This document shows, piece by piece, positions 8,610 through 16,868 of a stretch of DNA of 64,000 nucleotides (the first letter of the stretch is position 1; every line of letters begins with the position of its first letter). The notes beneath the pieces are model-generated. The model was not told where the DNA came from. It was given only the letters and a program-made list of their open reading frames with translations, and ran no database searches. The translations under genes and the position numbers were made by a program. The stretch is from the NCBI RefSeq assembly GCF_030646165.1, contig NZ_JAUTDO010000001.1:310001-374000 (forward strand). Direction: 5' to 3'. The stretch comes from Conexibacter sp. CPCC 206217. Its GTDB lineage: Bacteria > Actinomycetota > Thermoleophilia > Solirubrobacterales > Solirubrobacteraceae.

Positions 8610-9074
8610 CTACTCCCGCATCGTCGACCCGCTCGCGTCGTTCGCCATCTCCGACTGCGGCGGCGGACCGGGTCGGTAGGGGATCGGGACCTCGTGCCGT
8701 CGCTGGAACAGCCAGCGGCCATCCCGCTTGACGAGCGTGTCGTTGTAGCGCGCGAGGATCGTGTTCTCGAAGTTCTGCGGGATCCACACGACGTCGGTTC
8801 TGGCGGTCGCGCTGAGGCCGTCGTCGCCCAACTCGATCAGCGTCTGCGGGTTCATGTGCCGGCCCTGGTAGTCGTCCGGCAGGCACGTCGTGAGGAAGCC
8901 CAGCAGCGCCTCCTTGCCCTCGAACGTCGCGGTGCCGTCGACGATGAACACCGCGTCGTCGGTCCACAGCTCGCCGAACGCGGCCCAGTCGGCGTCGTCG
9001 AACGCCTGCGCGTAGCGGACCACGAGGTCGCGAATCTCCTGCAACGCGACGAGTCGCTCCAAAGGATCAATCAT
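8610..9074 (-). CDS. SnoaL-like / NTF2-fold protein
   Basis: 154 residues with the SnoaL_4 pattern: an N-terminal helix pair (IRDLVVRYAQAFDDADW), then LWTDDAVFIVDG, followed by strands ending with a Lys-Arg-Asp-Gly-Arg-Trp turn (VKRDGRWLFQRR). Proteins of this fold are small cytoplasmic lyases, isomerases or dehydratases of polyketide and aromatic metabolism; the catalytic Asp/His pattern is compatible but the substrate is unknown. ATG 9074 starts directly at the first predicted helix. It lies convergent with the DivIVA-like gene. Confidence 0.8.
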   Translation of the reverse strand: MIDPLERLVALQEIRDLVVRYAQAFDDADWAAFGELWTDDAVFIVDGTATFEGKEALLGFLTTCLPDDYQGRHMNPQTLIELGDDGLSATARTDVVWIPQNFENTILARYNDTLVKRDGRWLFQRRHEVPIPYRPGPPPQSEMANDASGSTMRE

Positions 9075-9117
9075 GGCGTGCGATCGTATAGGAAGTCAGA
9101 TCACGTCTGTGAAAGAT

Positions 9118-9678
9118 TCACCCCGCGATCCCCAGTCTCTCCACGAGCGTCATGAACGCCGCCGCGTACGGCCAGTCGCCGGTGCGGACGCGCAGCTCGT
9201 CCCAGTCGACCTGCTCGCGCACGGCGCGCACGAGCTGCAGCAGGTAGGCCATGTCGAGCTGATGCTCGTCGAGCGCGAGCAGCTTGCTCGTCAGCACGTC
9301 CTCCAGCGCCATCACGCGCAGGCGGATCGCGGACAGGCTGCGCTCGTTGCCGCGCGCGATCACGTCGTCGGTGATCGGCACGCCGCGCGGGGCGAAGATC
9401 AGGTCGACCAGCACGTCGCCGTGCCAGGCTTTCAGCAACCACTCCTCCGGCGGATCCTCCGCGCCGAAGCCGGCCTCCGCCAGCGCCGCCTGCGCCCGCT
9501 CGGCGTCCTGCGGGCGCAGCATCAGGTCGAGGTCGTTGACCGGCTCCGGCCCGCCGTAGGCCCACACCGCCATGCTGCCGCCGAGCAGGAACGGGATCTC
9601 CGCCTCGTGCAGCACCGGCACCGCCGCGCGCAGCGCCTCGACGATCCCGTCGAACGAACGAGCCTCCTGATCTCCCAT
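9118..9678 (-). CDS. nucleotidyltransferase-fold protein
   Basis: 186 residues. LLGGSMAVWAYGG (from residue 31) followed by NDLDLML gives the GS-x-DxD signature of the polymerase-beta/AbiEii-like nucleotidyltransferase superfamily, with Asp49 and Asp51 as likely metal ligands. The remaining part is helical (LEDVLTSKLLALDEHQLDMAYLLQLV). Similar proteins act as toxin-like or antibiotic/RNA-modifying nucleotidyltransferases, but here no antitoxin-like partner is adjacent. ATG 9678 is 60 bp from the divergent phosphoesterase start; the long frame upstream to 11007 is the complement of that gene. Confidence 0.78.
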   Translation of the reverse strand: MGDQEARSFDGIVEALRAAVPVLHEAEIPFLLGGSMAVWAYGGPEPVNDLDLMLRPQDAERAQAALAEAGFGAEDPPEEWLLKAWHGDVLVDLIFAPRGVPITDDVIARGNERSLSAIRLRVMALEDVLTSKLLALDEHQLDMAYLLQLVRAVREQVDWDELRVRTGDWPYAAAFMTLVERLGIAG

Positions 9679-9738
9679 GACGAGGTCCAGTACCCCGCCG
9701 CGCACCGCGTTAGCCGTCGGCGCCGGCGGGTAGGCGTC

Positions 9739-10524
9739 ATGGGCATGGACGTCGAGCAGCCACCCGCCAGGGCGCCGGGCGCCGTCGTGCGCGTCGCCGC
9801 CGTCGGCGACGTGCACTGCCGCGAGGACCATCGCGAGCAGGCGATCGAGACGTTCGCCGCGCTGCGCGGCAGAGCCGACCTGCTGCTGCTCGCGGGCGAT
9901 CTGACGACCCACGGCGAGCCGGCCCAGGGCGCCGTGCTGGCCGACGCCTGCCGCGACCTCGGGATGCCCGTCTTCGCCGTGCTCGGCAACCACGACTGGC
10001 ATGTCAACCGCCATGACGAGCTGGTCGAGGCGCTGCGCGAGGGCGGCATCGCGGTGCTCGAGCGCGAGCACGCGATCTGCGAGGTCAAGGGCGTCGAGGT
10101 CGGGATCGTCGGCGTGAAGGGCTTCGTCGGCGGCTTCCCCGGCTCGCACCTGCCGGACTTCGGCGAGCCGCTGCTGCGCGCGGTCTACGCGGAGGGATCG
10201 CGCGAGGTCGAGGCGCTCGACCGCGGTCTTCGCGAGATCGCGCTCTGCCCGCTGCGGCTGGTGCTGCTGCACTACTCCCCGACGCTGGAGACGCTCGCCG
10301 GCGAGGGCGAGGGGATCATGGCCTTCCTCGGCACCGACCGCCTCGCCGCCCCGCTGCGCGAGCACGAGCCGACGCTCGCCGTCCACGGCCACGCCCACGC
10401 CGGCACGTTCTCCGGCACGGTCGGCAGCGTGCCGGTCTACAACGTCTCGGTCCCCGTGCTGGGGCGCGACTTCCAGCTGTTCGAGCTGAGCGCGGACGAG
10501 CAGGCGGCCGCGCCGATCCACTGA
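9739..10524 (+). CDS. calcineurin-like metallophosphoesterase
   Basis: 261 residues with all five metallophosphoesterase motifs in order: GDVH (Asp24, His26), GDLTTHG, GNHDWH, LLLHYSP and GHAHAG. These form a two-metal site for phosphomonoester or diester hydrolysis; the substrate is not predictable. ATG 9739 or 9745 are possible starts; a purine-rich GGCGGGTAGG lies just upstream. The 3' end overlaps the convergent membrane-protein gene by 88 bp. The longer frame back to 9073 covers the opposite nucleotidyltransferase gene and is not used. Confidence 0.88.
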   Translation: MGMDVEQPPARAPGAVVRVAAVGDVHCREDHREQAIETFAALRGRADLLLLAGDLTTHGEPAQGAVLADACRDLGMPVFAVLGNHDWHVNRHDELVEALREGGIAVLEREHAICEVKGVEVGIVGVKGFVGGFPGSHLPDFGEPLLRAVYAEGSREVEALDRGLREIALCPLRLVLLHYSPTLETLAGEGEGIMAFLGTDRLAAPLREHEPTLAVHGHAHAGTFSGTVGSVPVYNVSVPVLGRDFQLFELSADEQAAAPIH

Positions 10525-10949
10525 AGCCGGCGCAGTCGCCGCGCCCGCAGCACCACACCCACCGCGACCCCGAACGCGACGTGATCGGCCCACTGGGCCG
10601 GCTGAGGGAGTGCGGCGATCGGGTCGATGCGGCGGCCGACAAGGCCGAGATCGATCGCCGCAATCGCCAGTCCCGCGACCGCTCCCCACGCCGGTTCGCG
10701 CCGCTGCGGCAGCACGCGCGCCAGCAGCGCCGTCCAGCCGAGCGACAGCACGAGGTGGACCGGGACCGCCGCCGCGAGCTGCGCCGCGCCGGAGCGCCGC
10801 GCGCCGACGACCATCACGCCGGCCGCGCGCGAGCTGGCGAGCACGTCGCCGCCGCGCAGCAGTGTGTCGAGCGTCGAGGGCGCGCCGCTGACGACCGCCG
10901 CCACGCCTGCCGCGACGAGGACGTCGCCCGATTCGCGCCGATGGGTCAC
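10437..10949 (-). CDS. small integral membrane protein
   Basis: 170 residues with about four hydrophobic segments (VLVAAGVAAVVSG, AAAVPVHLVLSLGWTALLA, WGAVAGLAIAAIDLGLVG, HVAFGVAVGVVL), typical of small actinobacterial polytopic membrane proteins of unknown function. The last 29 codons overlap the 3' end of the convergent phosphoesterase gene. The C-terminal 20 residues are Ser-rich and lie wholly in that overlap, so the natural stop may have been shifted. No family was recognised. Confidence 0.65.
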   Translation of the reverse strand: MTHRRESGDVLVAAGVAAVVSGAPSTLDTLLRGGDVLASSRAAGVMVVGARRSGAAQLAAAVPVHLVLSLGWTALLARVLPQRREPAWGAVAGLAIAAIDLGLVGRRIDPIAALPQPAQWADHVAFGVAVGVVLRARRLRRLQWIGAAACSSALSSNSWKSRPSTGTETL

Positions 10950-11026
10950 GCCCCGAGCGTAGCCGCCAGGCGAGGAGCGGTCGTCGACTGGTCCAGGAGA
11001 CCAGCAATCGACCGCTCCTCAGCCGC

Positions 11027-12334
11027 TCACGCCCTCGCCGCCCGCGTTCCTCGCCCGACCAGCGTCGGCGCCGCCACGACGATCAGCAGGCCCAGCACCC
11101 CGGCGAAGACGAGCAGGCCGACGCGCGGGACGACGTACTGCGACAGGACACCGAGTCCCATCACCGGGACGGCGAGGCCGATGTAGCCGGCGAGGAAGAT
11201 CCCGGCCAGCGCCTCGGCGCGGCGCTCGGGGACCGTCAGCGTCGCGACGGTCGCGATCACGCCCTTGAACAGCATGCCGCCGCCCGCGCCGGCGAGCACA
11301 CCGCCGGCGAGGAACAGGAAGAGGCTCGGTTGCGACAGCCAGACCGCGGCGACGAGCACCGCCAGCCCGACGAGCATGGTCGCGATCCCGGCCGTCAGCG
11401 CCTCGCGCGTCGAGCGCGTCATGATCGCCGACTGCGCCACGACGGCGGCCCCGAAGACGGCGAACGCCGCGGCACCCGCGAGCGCGCGCGAGGAGTGGTG
11501 CAGCGTGCCGGCGAGGAAGGTCGGCGCCAGCGACGTGAAGAGGCCGAACGCCGCGAACGCGATCGCCGCGCCGACGGCGGCCGACAGATAGCGGGCGCGC
11601 GCCTGCTGCGGCACCGAGACGCGCTGCGGGCGGTAGCGCGGCAGCGGCGTGGCGCGCGTGCGCGTCTCCGGCGTCAGCGCGACGAGCACGACCGCGACCG
11701 TCAGCGCGCCGATCGAGACGATGAACGGGACCGTCAGCGGATGGCCGACCCACTGCGCGAGCACGCCGGAGACGAGCGGGCCGAGGCCGATCCCGCCGAG
11801 GTTCGCCGCGGTCGCGACGAGTTGCGGCCGGCGCTGCGACGCATCGGGCCGGTCGGTCGCGTGCAGCTCGGCGATCCAGGCGGTCGCGGTCGCGGTCACC
11901 GCGCCGATCGCGAAGCCGGAGATGACGCGCGCGACGAGCAGCGCGCCGAGGTCGTGCCAGAAGAGGAAGACGAACGCGCTCGCGATCGACATCAGCAGCG
12001 CCGGGATCAGCACGCGCCGGCGGCCGTGCCAGTCGGAGACGTGGCCGACGACGAAGAGGCTGACCGCGACGCCGACCGCGTACGCCCCGAAGATCACGGT
12101 GATCATGAACGCCGAGAAGCCGTCCTCCTGCTGGTAGATCGCGTACAGCGGCGTCGGGACCGCGCTGTAGGCCATCACGACGAGGAAGGCGTAGGCGACG
12201 ACCCAGACGCCGGCGCCGTGGCTGGCGCGGCGGCGGCCGTCGCGAGCGGATGCGGCGGCGGGGTCGGCTGCCGCGAGCGCGTGCGCACCCGCGGCGGGAG
12301 CGGTAGCGGTGGGAATCGATGTGACTGGGTTCAT
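11027..12334 (-). CDS. MFS transporter
   Basis: 435 residues with about 12 transmembrane helices. The loop after helix 2 reads GHVSDWHGRRRVL, the major-facilitator motif A, and helix 5 has the PLVSGVLAQW-type motif of drug/proton antiporters. Probable inner-membrane exporter of a small molecule. ATG 12334 precedes a 50-residue Ala-rich cytoplasmic tail. It is divergent from a LysR gene with only 120 bp between, so the LysR protein probably controls it and the transported compound or a precursor may be the effector. Confidence 0.88.
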   Translation of the reverse strand: MNPVTSIPTATAPAAGAHALAAADPAAASARDGRRRASHGAGVWVVAYAFLVVMAYSAVPTPLYAIYQQEDGFSAFMITVIFGAYAVGVAVSLFVVGHVSDWHGRRRVLIPALLMSIASAFVFLFWHDLGALLVARVISGFAIGAVTATATAWIAELHATDRPDASQRRPQLVATAANLGGIGLGPLVSGVLAQWVGHPLTVPFIVSIGALTVAVVLVALTPETRTRATPLPRYRPQRVSVPQQARARYLSAAVGAAIAFAAFGLFTSLAPTFLAGTLHHSSRALAGAAAFAVFGAAVVAQSAIMTRSTREALTAGIATMLVGLAVLVAAVWLSQPSLFLFLAGGVLAGAGGGMLFKGVIATVATLTVPERRAEALAGIFLAGYIGLAVPVMGLGVLSQYVVPRVGLLVFAGVLGLLIVVAAPTLVGRGTRAARA

Positions 12335-12423
12335 CGGCGTTCTTTCGCTGGCGGCGTCAAGGCTGCAGACGACAGGATGCACCCGCAACTCATCTCGTAC
12401 CACGCAGATATGTGCATGCCTTC

Positions 12424-12438
12424 ATCGCGTTTCGCGAT
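12424..12438. promoter_or_regulatory. LysR-type binding site (T-N11-A)
   Basis: ATCGCG-TTT-CGCGAT is a perfect inverted repeat with T at 12425 and A at 12437, fitting the T-N11-A rule for LysR operators. It lies 16 bp before the LysR start and about 90 bp before the divergent MFS start, the usual place for autorepression and activation of the divergent gene. Confidence 0.6.
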
Positions 12439-12454
12439 AAGGTCGAACGACCTG

Positions 12455-13384
12455 ATGGAGCTGCGACACCTGACCACGTTCGTCGCCGTCGCCGAGGAGG
12501 GCAGCTTCACGCGCGCGGCCGATCGCCTGCACGTCGTGCAGTCGGCCGTGTCCGCCGGCGTGCGCACGCTCGAACGGGACCTCGGCGCGCAGCTGTTCGA
12601 CCGCTCCACCGCCCACGTCGCGTTGACCGACGCCGGCCGCGCGCTGCTGCCGGAGGCGCGGCGCGTGCTGGCGGCCGCGGCCGTCGCACGCGAGTCCGTC
12701 GAGCTGGTGAAGGGCGGCCTGCGCGGCACGATCCGGCTCGGCACGATGCAGGCGCAGGGGATGCGGGCGTTCAGCGTCCCGGCGCTGCTGGCGGCGTTCC
12801 GCGTCCACCATCCGGATGTCGACGTGCAGGCGGTGCACGGCGGCGGATCGCTCGCGATGGCCGACGAGCTGCGCGACGGCTCGCTCGACCTCGCGTTCCT
12901 GTCGCTGCCCGAGCGACGGCCCGCGGGTCTCACGCTGACGCTGCTCGGCAGCGAGCCGATGATGCTCGCGTGCCCGCGCGAGCACCGGCTCGCCGGGCGG
13001 GCCGGCATCACGCTGTCGGCGCTCGCGCAGGAGTCGTTCGCCGAGCTGCCGCCCGGCTGGGGCACGCGGATGGCGAGCGATCGCGTATTCGCCGCGGCCG
13101 GCGTGCGGCGGACGATCGCGTTCGAGGTCAACGACACCGCGAGCCTGGTCGACTTCGTCCGCCACGGCCTCGCGATCGCGCTGCTGCCGCCCTCGATGGC
13201 CGCCGGGACCGACCTCGCGTTCGTCCCGATCCGCCATCACGCGCCGCTGTTCGAGACGTTCGTCGCGGTCCCCAGCGATCGCCGGCCGAGCGCCTCCACG
13301 CGCGCGCTGCTCCAGACGCTGAAGACGATGACCGATCAGCAGGCGCGGTTCGCCGCCGCCCCGAACGGAGACCTTTCTCCCTGA
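12455..13384 (+). CDS. LysR family transcriptional regulator
   Basis: 309 residues. The N-terminal winged helix-turn-helix is complete (MELRHLTTFVAVAEEGSFTR, then ADRLHVVQSAVSAGVRTLE), followed by the periplasmic-binding-like effector domain (GTIRLGTMQ from residue 90, DLAFLSLPER, VRHGLAIALLPPSM). ATG 12455 places the start exactly at the family's usual N-terminus. Divergent from the MFS exporter with a T-N11-A palindrome between them. Effector unknown. Confidence 0.92.
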   Translation: MELRHLTTFVAVAEEGSFTRAADRLHVVQSAVSAGVRTLERDLGAQLFDRSTAHVALTDAGRALLPEARRVLAAAAVARESVELVKGGLRGTIRLGTMQAQGMRAFSVPALLAAFRVHHPDVDVQAVHGGGSLAMADELRDGSLDLAFLSLPERRPAGLTLTLLGSEPMMLACPREHRLAGRAGITLSALAQESFAELPPGWGTRMASDRVFAAAGVRRTIAFEVNDTASLVDFVRHGLAIALLPPSMAAGTDLAFVPIRHHAPLFETFVAVPSDRRPSASTRALLQTLKTMTDQQARFAAAPNGDLSP

Positions 13385-13396
13385 GGCGGACCCGCG

Positions 13397-13828
13397 ATGA
13401 CGGAGGACCCGATGGCCTACGCGAAGGCGATGCTCGACACCCACCCCGATCCGCCCGGCGGCGGCAGCGGAGTCGACCCGGCGGCGATCGCACGCTGCGC
13501 CGAGGCATGCGCGGAGTGCGCGCAGCTGTCGACGATGTGCGCGGACGCGTGCCTCGGGGAGCCGACGGCGCTGGAGATGCGCAGCTGCATCCGCAGCGAC
13601 CTCGACTGCGCCGACGTCTGCGCCGCGACCGCCCGCGTCGTCGCCCGGCAGACCGCCTTCGACACGGCCGTCGTGCGCACGCTCGTCGCCGCCTGCGCCG
13701 AGATCTGCGGCGCATCGGCCGAGGAATGCGAGCGCCACGCCGCCCACCACGCGCACTGCCGCATCTGCGGCGAGGCGACCCGGCGCTGTCAGCAGGCGTG
13801 CGAGCAGCTGATGCTCGCGCTCGCGTGA
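13397..13828 (+). CDS. Cys-rich four-helix-bundle copper-binding protein
   Basis: 143 residues with 15 cysteines arranged in helices as CxxxCxxC-type repeats (ARCAEACAECAQL, MCADACL, DCADVCAATAR, CAEICG, HCRICGEATRRCQQACEQL), the pattern of the DUF326/Csp copper-storage four-helix bundles whose thiols line the core and hold Cu(I). No signal peptide or Tat motif is present, so it should be cytosolic. It starts 12 bp after the LysR gene on the same strand and may be cotranscribed. The function in copper buffering is from family knowledge. Confidence 0.82.
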   Translation: MTEDPMAYAKAMLDTHPDPPGGGSGVDPAAIARCAEACAECAQLSTMCADACLGEPTALEMRSCIRSDLDCADVCAATARVVARQTAFDTAVVRTLVAACAEICGASAEECERHAAHHAHCRICGEATRRCQQACEQLMLALA

Positions 13829-13844
13829 ACCTCCACCATCCGAA

Positions 13845-13868
13845 CCCCGCACGCGCCAAGGAGCGGGG
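13845..13868. terminator. hairpin between convergent genes
   Basis: CCCCGC (13845-13850) pairs with GCGGGG (13863-13868) around a 12-nt loop, between the convergent copper-protein and methyltransferase genes. No T-run, so it is a possible rather than certain terminator. Confidence 0.35.
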
Positions 13869-13907
13869 ATGCGCCAGTATCTTTCGGCGGGAGCGGCGGT
13901 GGGTCGC

Positions 13908-14783
13908 TCAGACCGTCCGCGCGAGAAACAGCTCCGCGTCGAACGGCACCATCAGCGCACGCGCCTCCGGCGGCAGCAGCGCGCGGACCATCCGCTCCGC
14001 CTGCTCCGCCCCGTAGCGCGCGACGACGGCGTCGAAGCGCGACGACGAGCGCGCCATCGTGACGAACTGGTCCGGCGCCATCGGCCGCTCCCACGGCACG
14101 ACGATCCGCTCGCACGGGCCGAACCCGCCGCTCTCGGCCAGCTCCGCGGCGACGTCGAAGACGCGGTACGCCCGCACGTATCCGGGACTGTGCCGCTCCA
14201 GCAGCGTCTCATACGCGTCGACCAGCGCCGAGCGCTCCCAGGCGCGGTTGTTCTGCATGATCGCCAACACCCCGCCGCGGGCGAGCACCCGCTTGACCTC
14301 GGCGTAGAAGCGCGGCCGGTCGAACCAGTGGATCGCCTGCGCGACCTGCACCCCGACCGCCCCGCCGTCTTCGACCGGCAGCCGCTCGGCGGCGCCGGCG
14401 ACGTACTCGATCCGCGACACCGCGCCTCGCGATCCGCCGCCGGCCGCGTCGCCCGCCGCCGGTCCGCTCGGCGCGTCGCCGTCAGGCGCTCCCGGTGTCG
14501 AGCCGCCCGCCGCAGCGCCCGCCTGCGCCTGCCGCCGCATGTCCTCCCCCGGCTCCACCCCGAGCACCCGCGTCGGCCGTCGCAGCGCGCTCGCGATCGC
14601 GCGCGTGCTGATCCCCGTCCCGGCCCCGACGTCGACCATCACCCGTTCGCGCGCCGCGTCGCCCCCGACCCCGTCGACCGCCGCGGCGGTCGCGGCGACC
14701 AGCTCCGCGGGATACCCCGGCCGTGCCTGCGCGTAGTGCTGCGCGAGGCCGTCGAAGGCGATCTTTCCGTCGGCGGGCGGCAT
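13908..14783 (-). CDS. class I SAM-dependent methyltransferase
   Basis: 291 residues. The N-terminal FDGLAQHYAQARPGYPAELV and motif I VMVDVGAGTGISTRAIA are those of the UbiE/Methyltransf_11 group, with the later FYAEVKRVLARGGVLAIMQNN corresponding to strands 4-5. A Gly/Ala/Pro-rich insertion of about 30 residues (about 100-130) interrupts the fold between strand 2 and 3 and is probably a flexible loop. Substrate unknown. Start at ATG 14783; it sits 10 bp downstream of the hydrolase stop on the same strand, so the two are likely one operon. Confidence 0.83.
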   Translation of the reverse strand: MPPADGKIAFDGLAQHYAQARPGYPAELVAATAAAVDGVGGDAARERVMVDVGAGTGISTRAIASALRRPTRVLGVEPGEDMRRQAQAGAAAGGSTPGAPDGDAPSGPAAGDAAGGGSRGAVSRIEYVAGAAERLPVEDGGAVGVQVAQAIHWFDRPRFYAEVKRVLARGGVLAIMQNNRAWERSALVDAYETLLERHSPGYVRAYRVFDVAAELAESGGFGPCERIVVPWERPMAPDQFVTMARSSSRFDAVVARYGAEQAERMVRALLPPEARALMVPFDAELFLARTV

Positions 14784-14793
14784 GCCCGAGATG

Positions 14794-15768
14794 CTACGCC
14801 GGCCCGAGGAATCCTTCGACGACGGCGGCAAATCGCTCGCGGTCGCCGAACAGGAAGGCATGGGCGCCGGGGAGCAGCCGCACGCGCGCGTCCGGGATCA
14901 GGTCGCCGAGGCGGCGCGCGTTCAGCGACGGGACGACCGGATCCTGTCTGCCGCCGGTGACGAGCGCCGGCGCGCGGACCGAAGCGAGCGCCTCGGCGTT
15001 GGCGTTGGACCGCAGCCACGGGTCCTCGGCGCGGACCTGCGCGCGCACCGTCGCGTCCGGGACCTCGAAGTCGTCGGGGATCTCGCCCGTGTCGCTGGCG
15101 CGGTCCAGCCGCCGCAGGAAGGCGCGCCCCTCCTCCCGGCCGGCGCGGGTGCGCGGATAGAGGACGCGCAGGGCAGCGGCGTCGGAGGGGTTGGGGTCGC
15201 TGTCGATCCGCTGGTCGGCCGGTGGGCCGAGGACGGCCGCGTCGCCGCCGGGGTTGGTGCCCGCGAGCACGAGCCGGCGGACGGCGCGCGGATGCCGGAT
15301 CGCAAGCTGCTGGGCGACGAAGCCGCCCATCGACCACCCCAGCACGTCGGCGCGCGGAAGGCCGATCTTCTCCAGCAGGCTCGCGGCCGTGTCCGCCAGG
15401 CCCGCGAACGACGTGCGACCGTCGCGCAGCCGCGACGAGCGCCCGACCCCCGGGTAGTCGAACAGGATCAGCCGCCGCTCGCGCGCCAGCAGCTCCAGCA
15501 GCGCGGGATCCCATTCCGCCATCGTCGAGCCGGTCCCGATCGCCATCAGCAGCGGCGGCCCGCTTCCGCGCTCGTACCAGGCGATCCGGTGATCGCCGAC
15601 CTGCGTGATGCGAACGTTGGCGCGAAACGGCGAAGACCGAGCCGTGTCCGAGCGATGGACGTCAGCTCCGGCCACATCTTGATCTCCCCACCCGCTCCAC
15701 ACGACCCCAAGGAGGAGCGCCGCCACGAGCAGCAGGGTCGTCGTCGTCACTCTCGCGCGCCACGCCAT
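14794..15768 (-). CDS. membrane-anchored or secreted alpha/beta hydrolase
   Basis: 324 residues. An N-terminal hydrophobic segment (TTTTLLLVAALLLGVVW) is a signal peptide or anchor. The hydrolase domain has the nucleophile elbow GWSMGG, an acid in GGRQDPVV and a His in LPGAHAFLFG, as in alpha/beta hydrolases of the haloperoxidase-like type. ATG 15768 was chosen because the signal sequence begins there; the long upstream frame is complement of the DUF5996 gene. Probably cotranscribed with the methyltransferase gene that follows after 10 bp. Confidence 0.83.
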   Translation of the reverse strand: MAWRARVTTTTLLLVAALLLGVVWSGWGDQDVAGADVHRSDTARSSPFRANVRITQVGDHRIAWYERGSGPPLLMAIGTGSTMAEWDPALLELLARERRLILFDYPGVGRSSRLRDGRTSFAGLADTAASLLEKIGLPRADVLGWSMGGFVAQQLAIRHPRAVRRLVLAGTNPGGDAAVLGPPADQRIDSDPNPSDAAALRVLYPRTRAGREEGRAFLRRLDRASDTGEIPDDFEVPDATVRAQVRAEDPWLRSNANAEALASVRAPALVTGGRQDPVVPSLNARRLGDLIPDARVRLLPGAHAFLFGDRERFAAVVEGFLGPA

Positions 15769-15801
15769 CACGCCGGTCCATCGTCTGCCGAGACCGATTC
15801 C

Positions 15802-15829
15802 TTGAGCGAAACGACGCGACGGGTATACC
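15802..15829 (+). promoter_or_regulatory. promoter, probably leaderless, for the DUF5996 gene
   Basis: TTGAGC (15802-15807) and TATACC (15824-15829) are 16 bp apart. Transcription starting 7-9 bp after the -10 would begin at 15836-15838, on the ATG of the next gene, giving a leaderless mRNA. There is no Shine-Dalgarno sequence before that ATG, which agrees. Confidence 0.5.
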
Positions 15830-15837
15830 GTCACCCC

Positions 15838-16761
15838 ATGACCTCCCCTTGGCCGCAGCTGCCGTCCTACGACTCCTGGCAGGCGACGTGCGACACGGTC
15901 CACGCGCACACGCAGGTGCTCGGAAAGCTCGCCGTCGCGCTTGCGCCGCCGGCGCCGCAGCTGCAGCACGCCGCGCTGCGGCTGACCGCGCGCGGGTGGG
16001 AGACGCTGCCGCTGCCGGCGCCCAACGGCTCCGGCGTGTTCGTCGTCGCCCTGGATCTGCGCGCGCACGAGGCGGTCGCCGAGCACAGCGACGGGCGCAG
16101 CGCACGGATCGCGCTCGGGCCGGATCGCGCCGTCGGCACGGTCGCGCGCGAACTGCTCGCCGCGCTGCACGGGTTCGCCGGCACGTTCGAGATCGACCCG
16201 ACGCCGCAGGAGGTGCCGTGGAGAATCTCGCTGCTCGACGACGACGAGCACTCCACCTACGTGCCCGCCGAGGTCGAGCGCTACTTCGCCGTGGTCACGC
16301 GCGTCGCGCTCGTGCTGGCCGAGTTCCGCGCGCCGTACCGCGGCCGCTCGACCCCGGTCAACGCGTGGTGGGGATCGTTCGACCTCGCCGTCAGCCTCTT
16401 CTCCGGCGAGGAGGCGCAGCCGCCGTCCGACGACTTCCTGATGCGCAACGCGATGGACTCCCAGGAGGTCGCGGTCGGCTGGTGGCCGGGCGACGCGCGC
16501 TATCCGAAGCCGGCCTTCTACGCCTACGCCCACCCCGCGCCGGACCACTTCTCCGACGCGACGCTGGAGCCGGCGGCGGCGCGCTGGGAGGAGGCGCTCG
16601 GCGAGTACGTGCTCGACTGGGACGACATCGTCGCCAGCGCCGATCCGCACGCGACCGCGGTCGCGTTCACCCGCTCCGCGTTCCGGCACGCGTGCTCGGT
16701 CTGCGAGTGGGACCCGGTACTGCTGGCGAGCGCCGAGGGCACGCCGCCGCCGATCCGGTAG
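15838..16761 (+). CDS. DUF5996 family protein
   Basis: 307 residues. WPQLPSYDSWQATCDTVHAH, TQVLGKLAVAL, LRLTARGWETLPLP and the central TPVNAWWGSFDLAVSLFSG are the conserved blocks I associate with the DUF5996 family, a soluble cytoplasmic protein of unknown function widespread in actinobacteria and proteobacteria. The Trp-rich WWGSFDLAV and YAYAHPAP blocks suggest a ligand pocket, but no catalytic set is evident. Starts at the ATG on which the predicted promoter lands. No operon partner. Confidence 0.8.
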   Translation: MTSPWPQLPSYDSWQATCDTVHAHTQVLGKLAVALAPPAPQLQHAALRLTARGWETLPLPAPNGSGVFVVALDLRAHEAVAEHSDGRSARIALGPDRAVGTVARELLAALHGFAGTFEIDPTPQEVPWRISLLDDDEHSTYVPAEVERYFAVVTRVALVLAEFRAPYRGRSTPVNAWWGSFDLAVSLFSGEEAQPPSDDFLMRNAMDSQEVAVGWWPGDARYPKPAFYAYAHPAPDHFSDATLEPAAARWEEALGEYVLDWDDIVASADPHATAVAFTRSAFRHACSVCEWDPVLLASAEGTPPPIR

Positions 16762-16868
16762 TCAGCCCCGCGCCAGCGTCTCGACCGCTTCGAGGAGCTG
16801 GTCGACGGATGAAGGAGAGCGACGATGTCAAGTGACCAGCCGAGCGACCCGCGCGGCGCCTCACGACA

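Noticed and set aside
9679..11007. Upstream extension of the nucleotidyltransferase frame (to 629 codons)
   Set aside because: It is antisense to the phosphoesterase, which has all five metal motifs.
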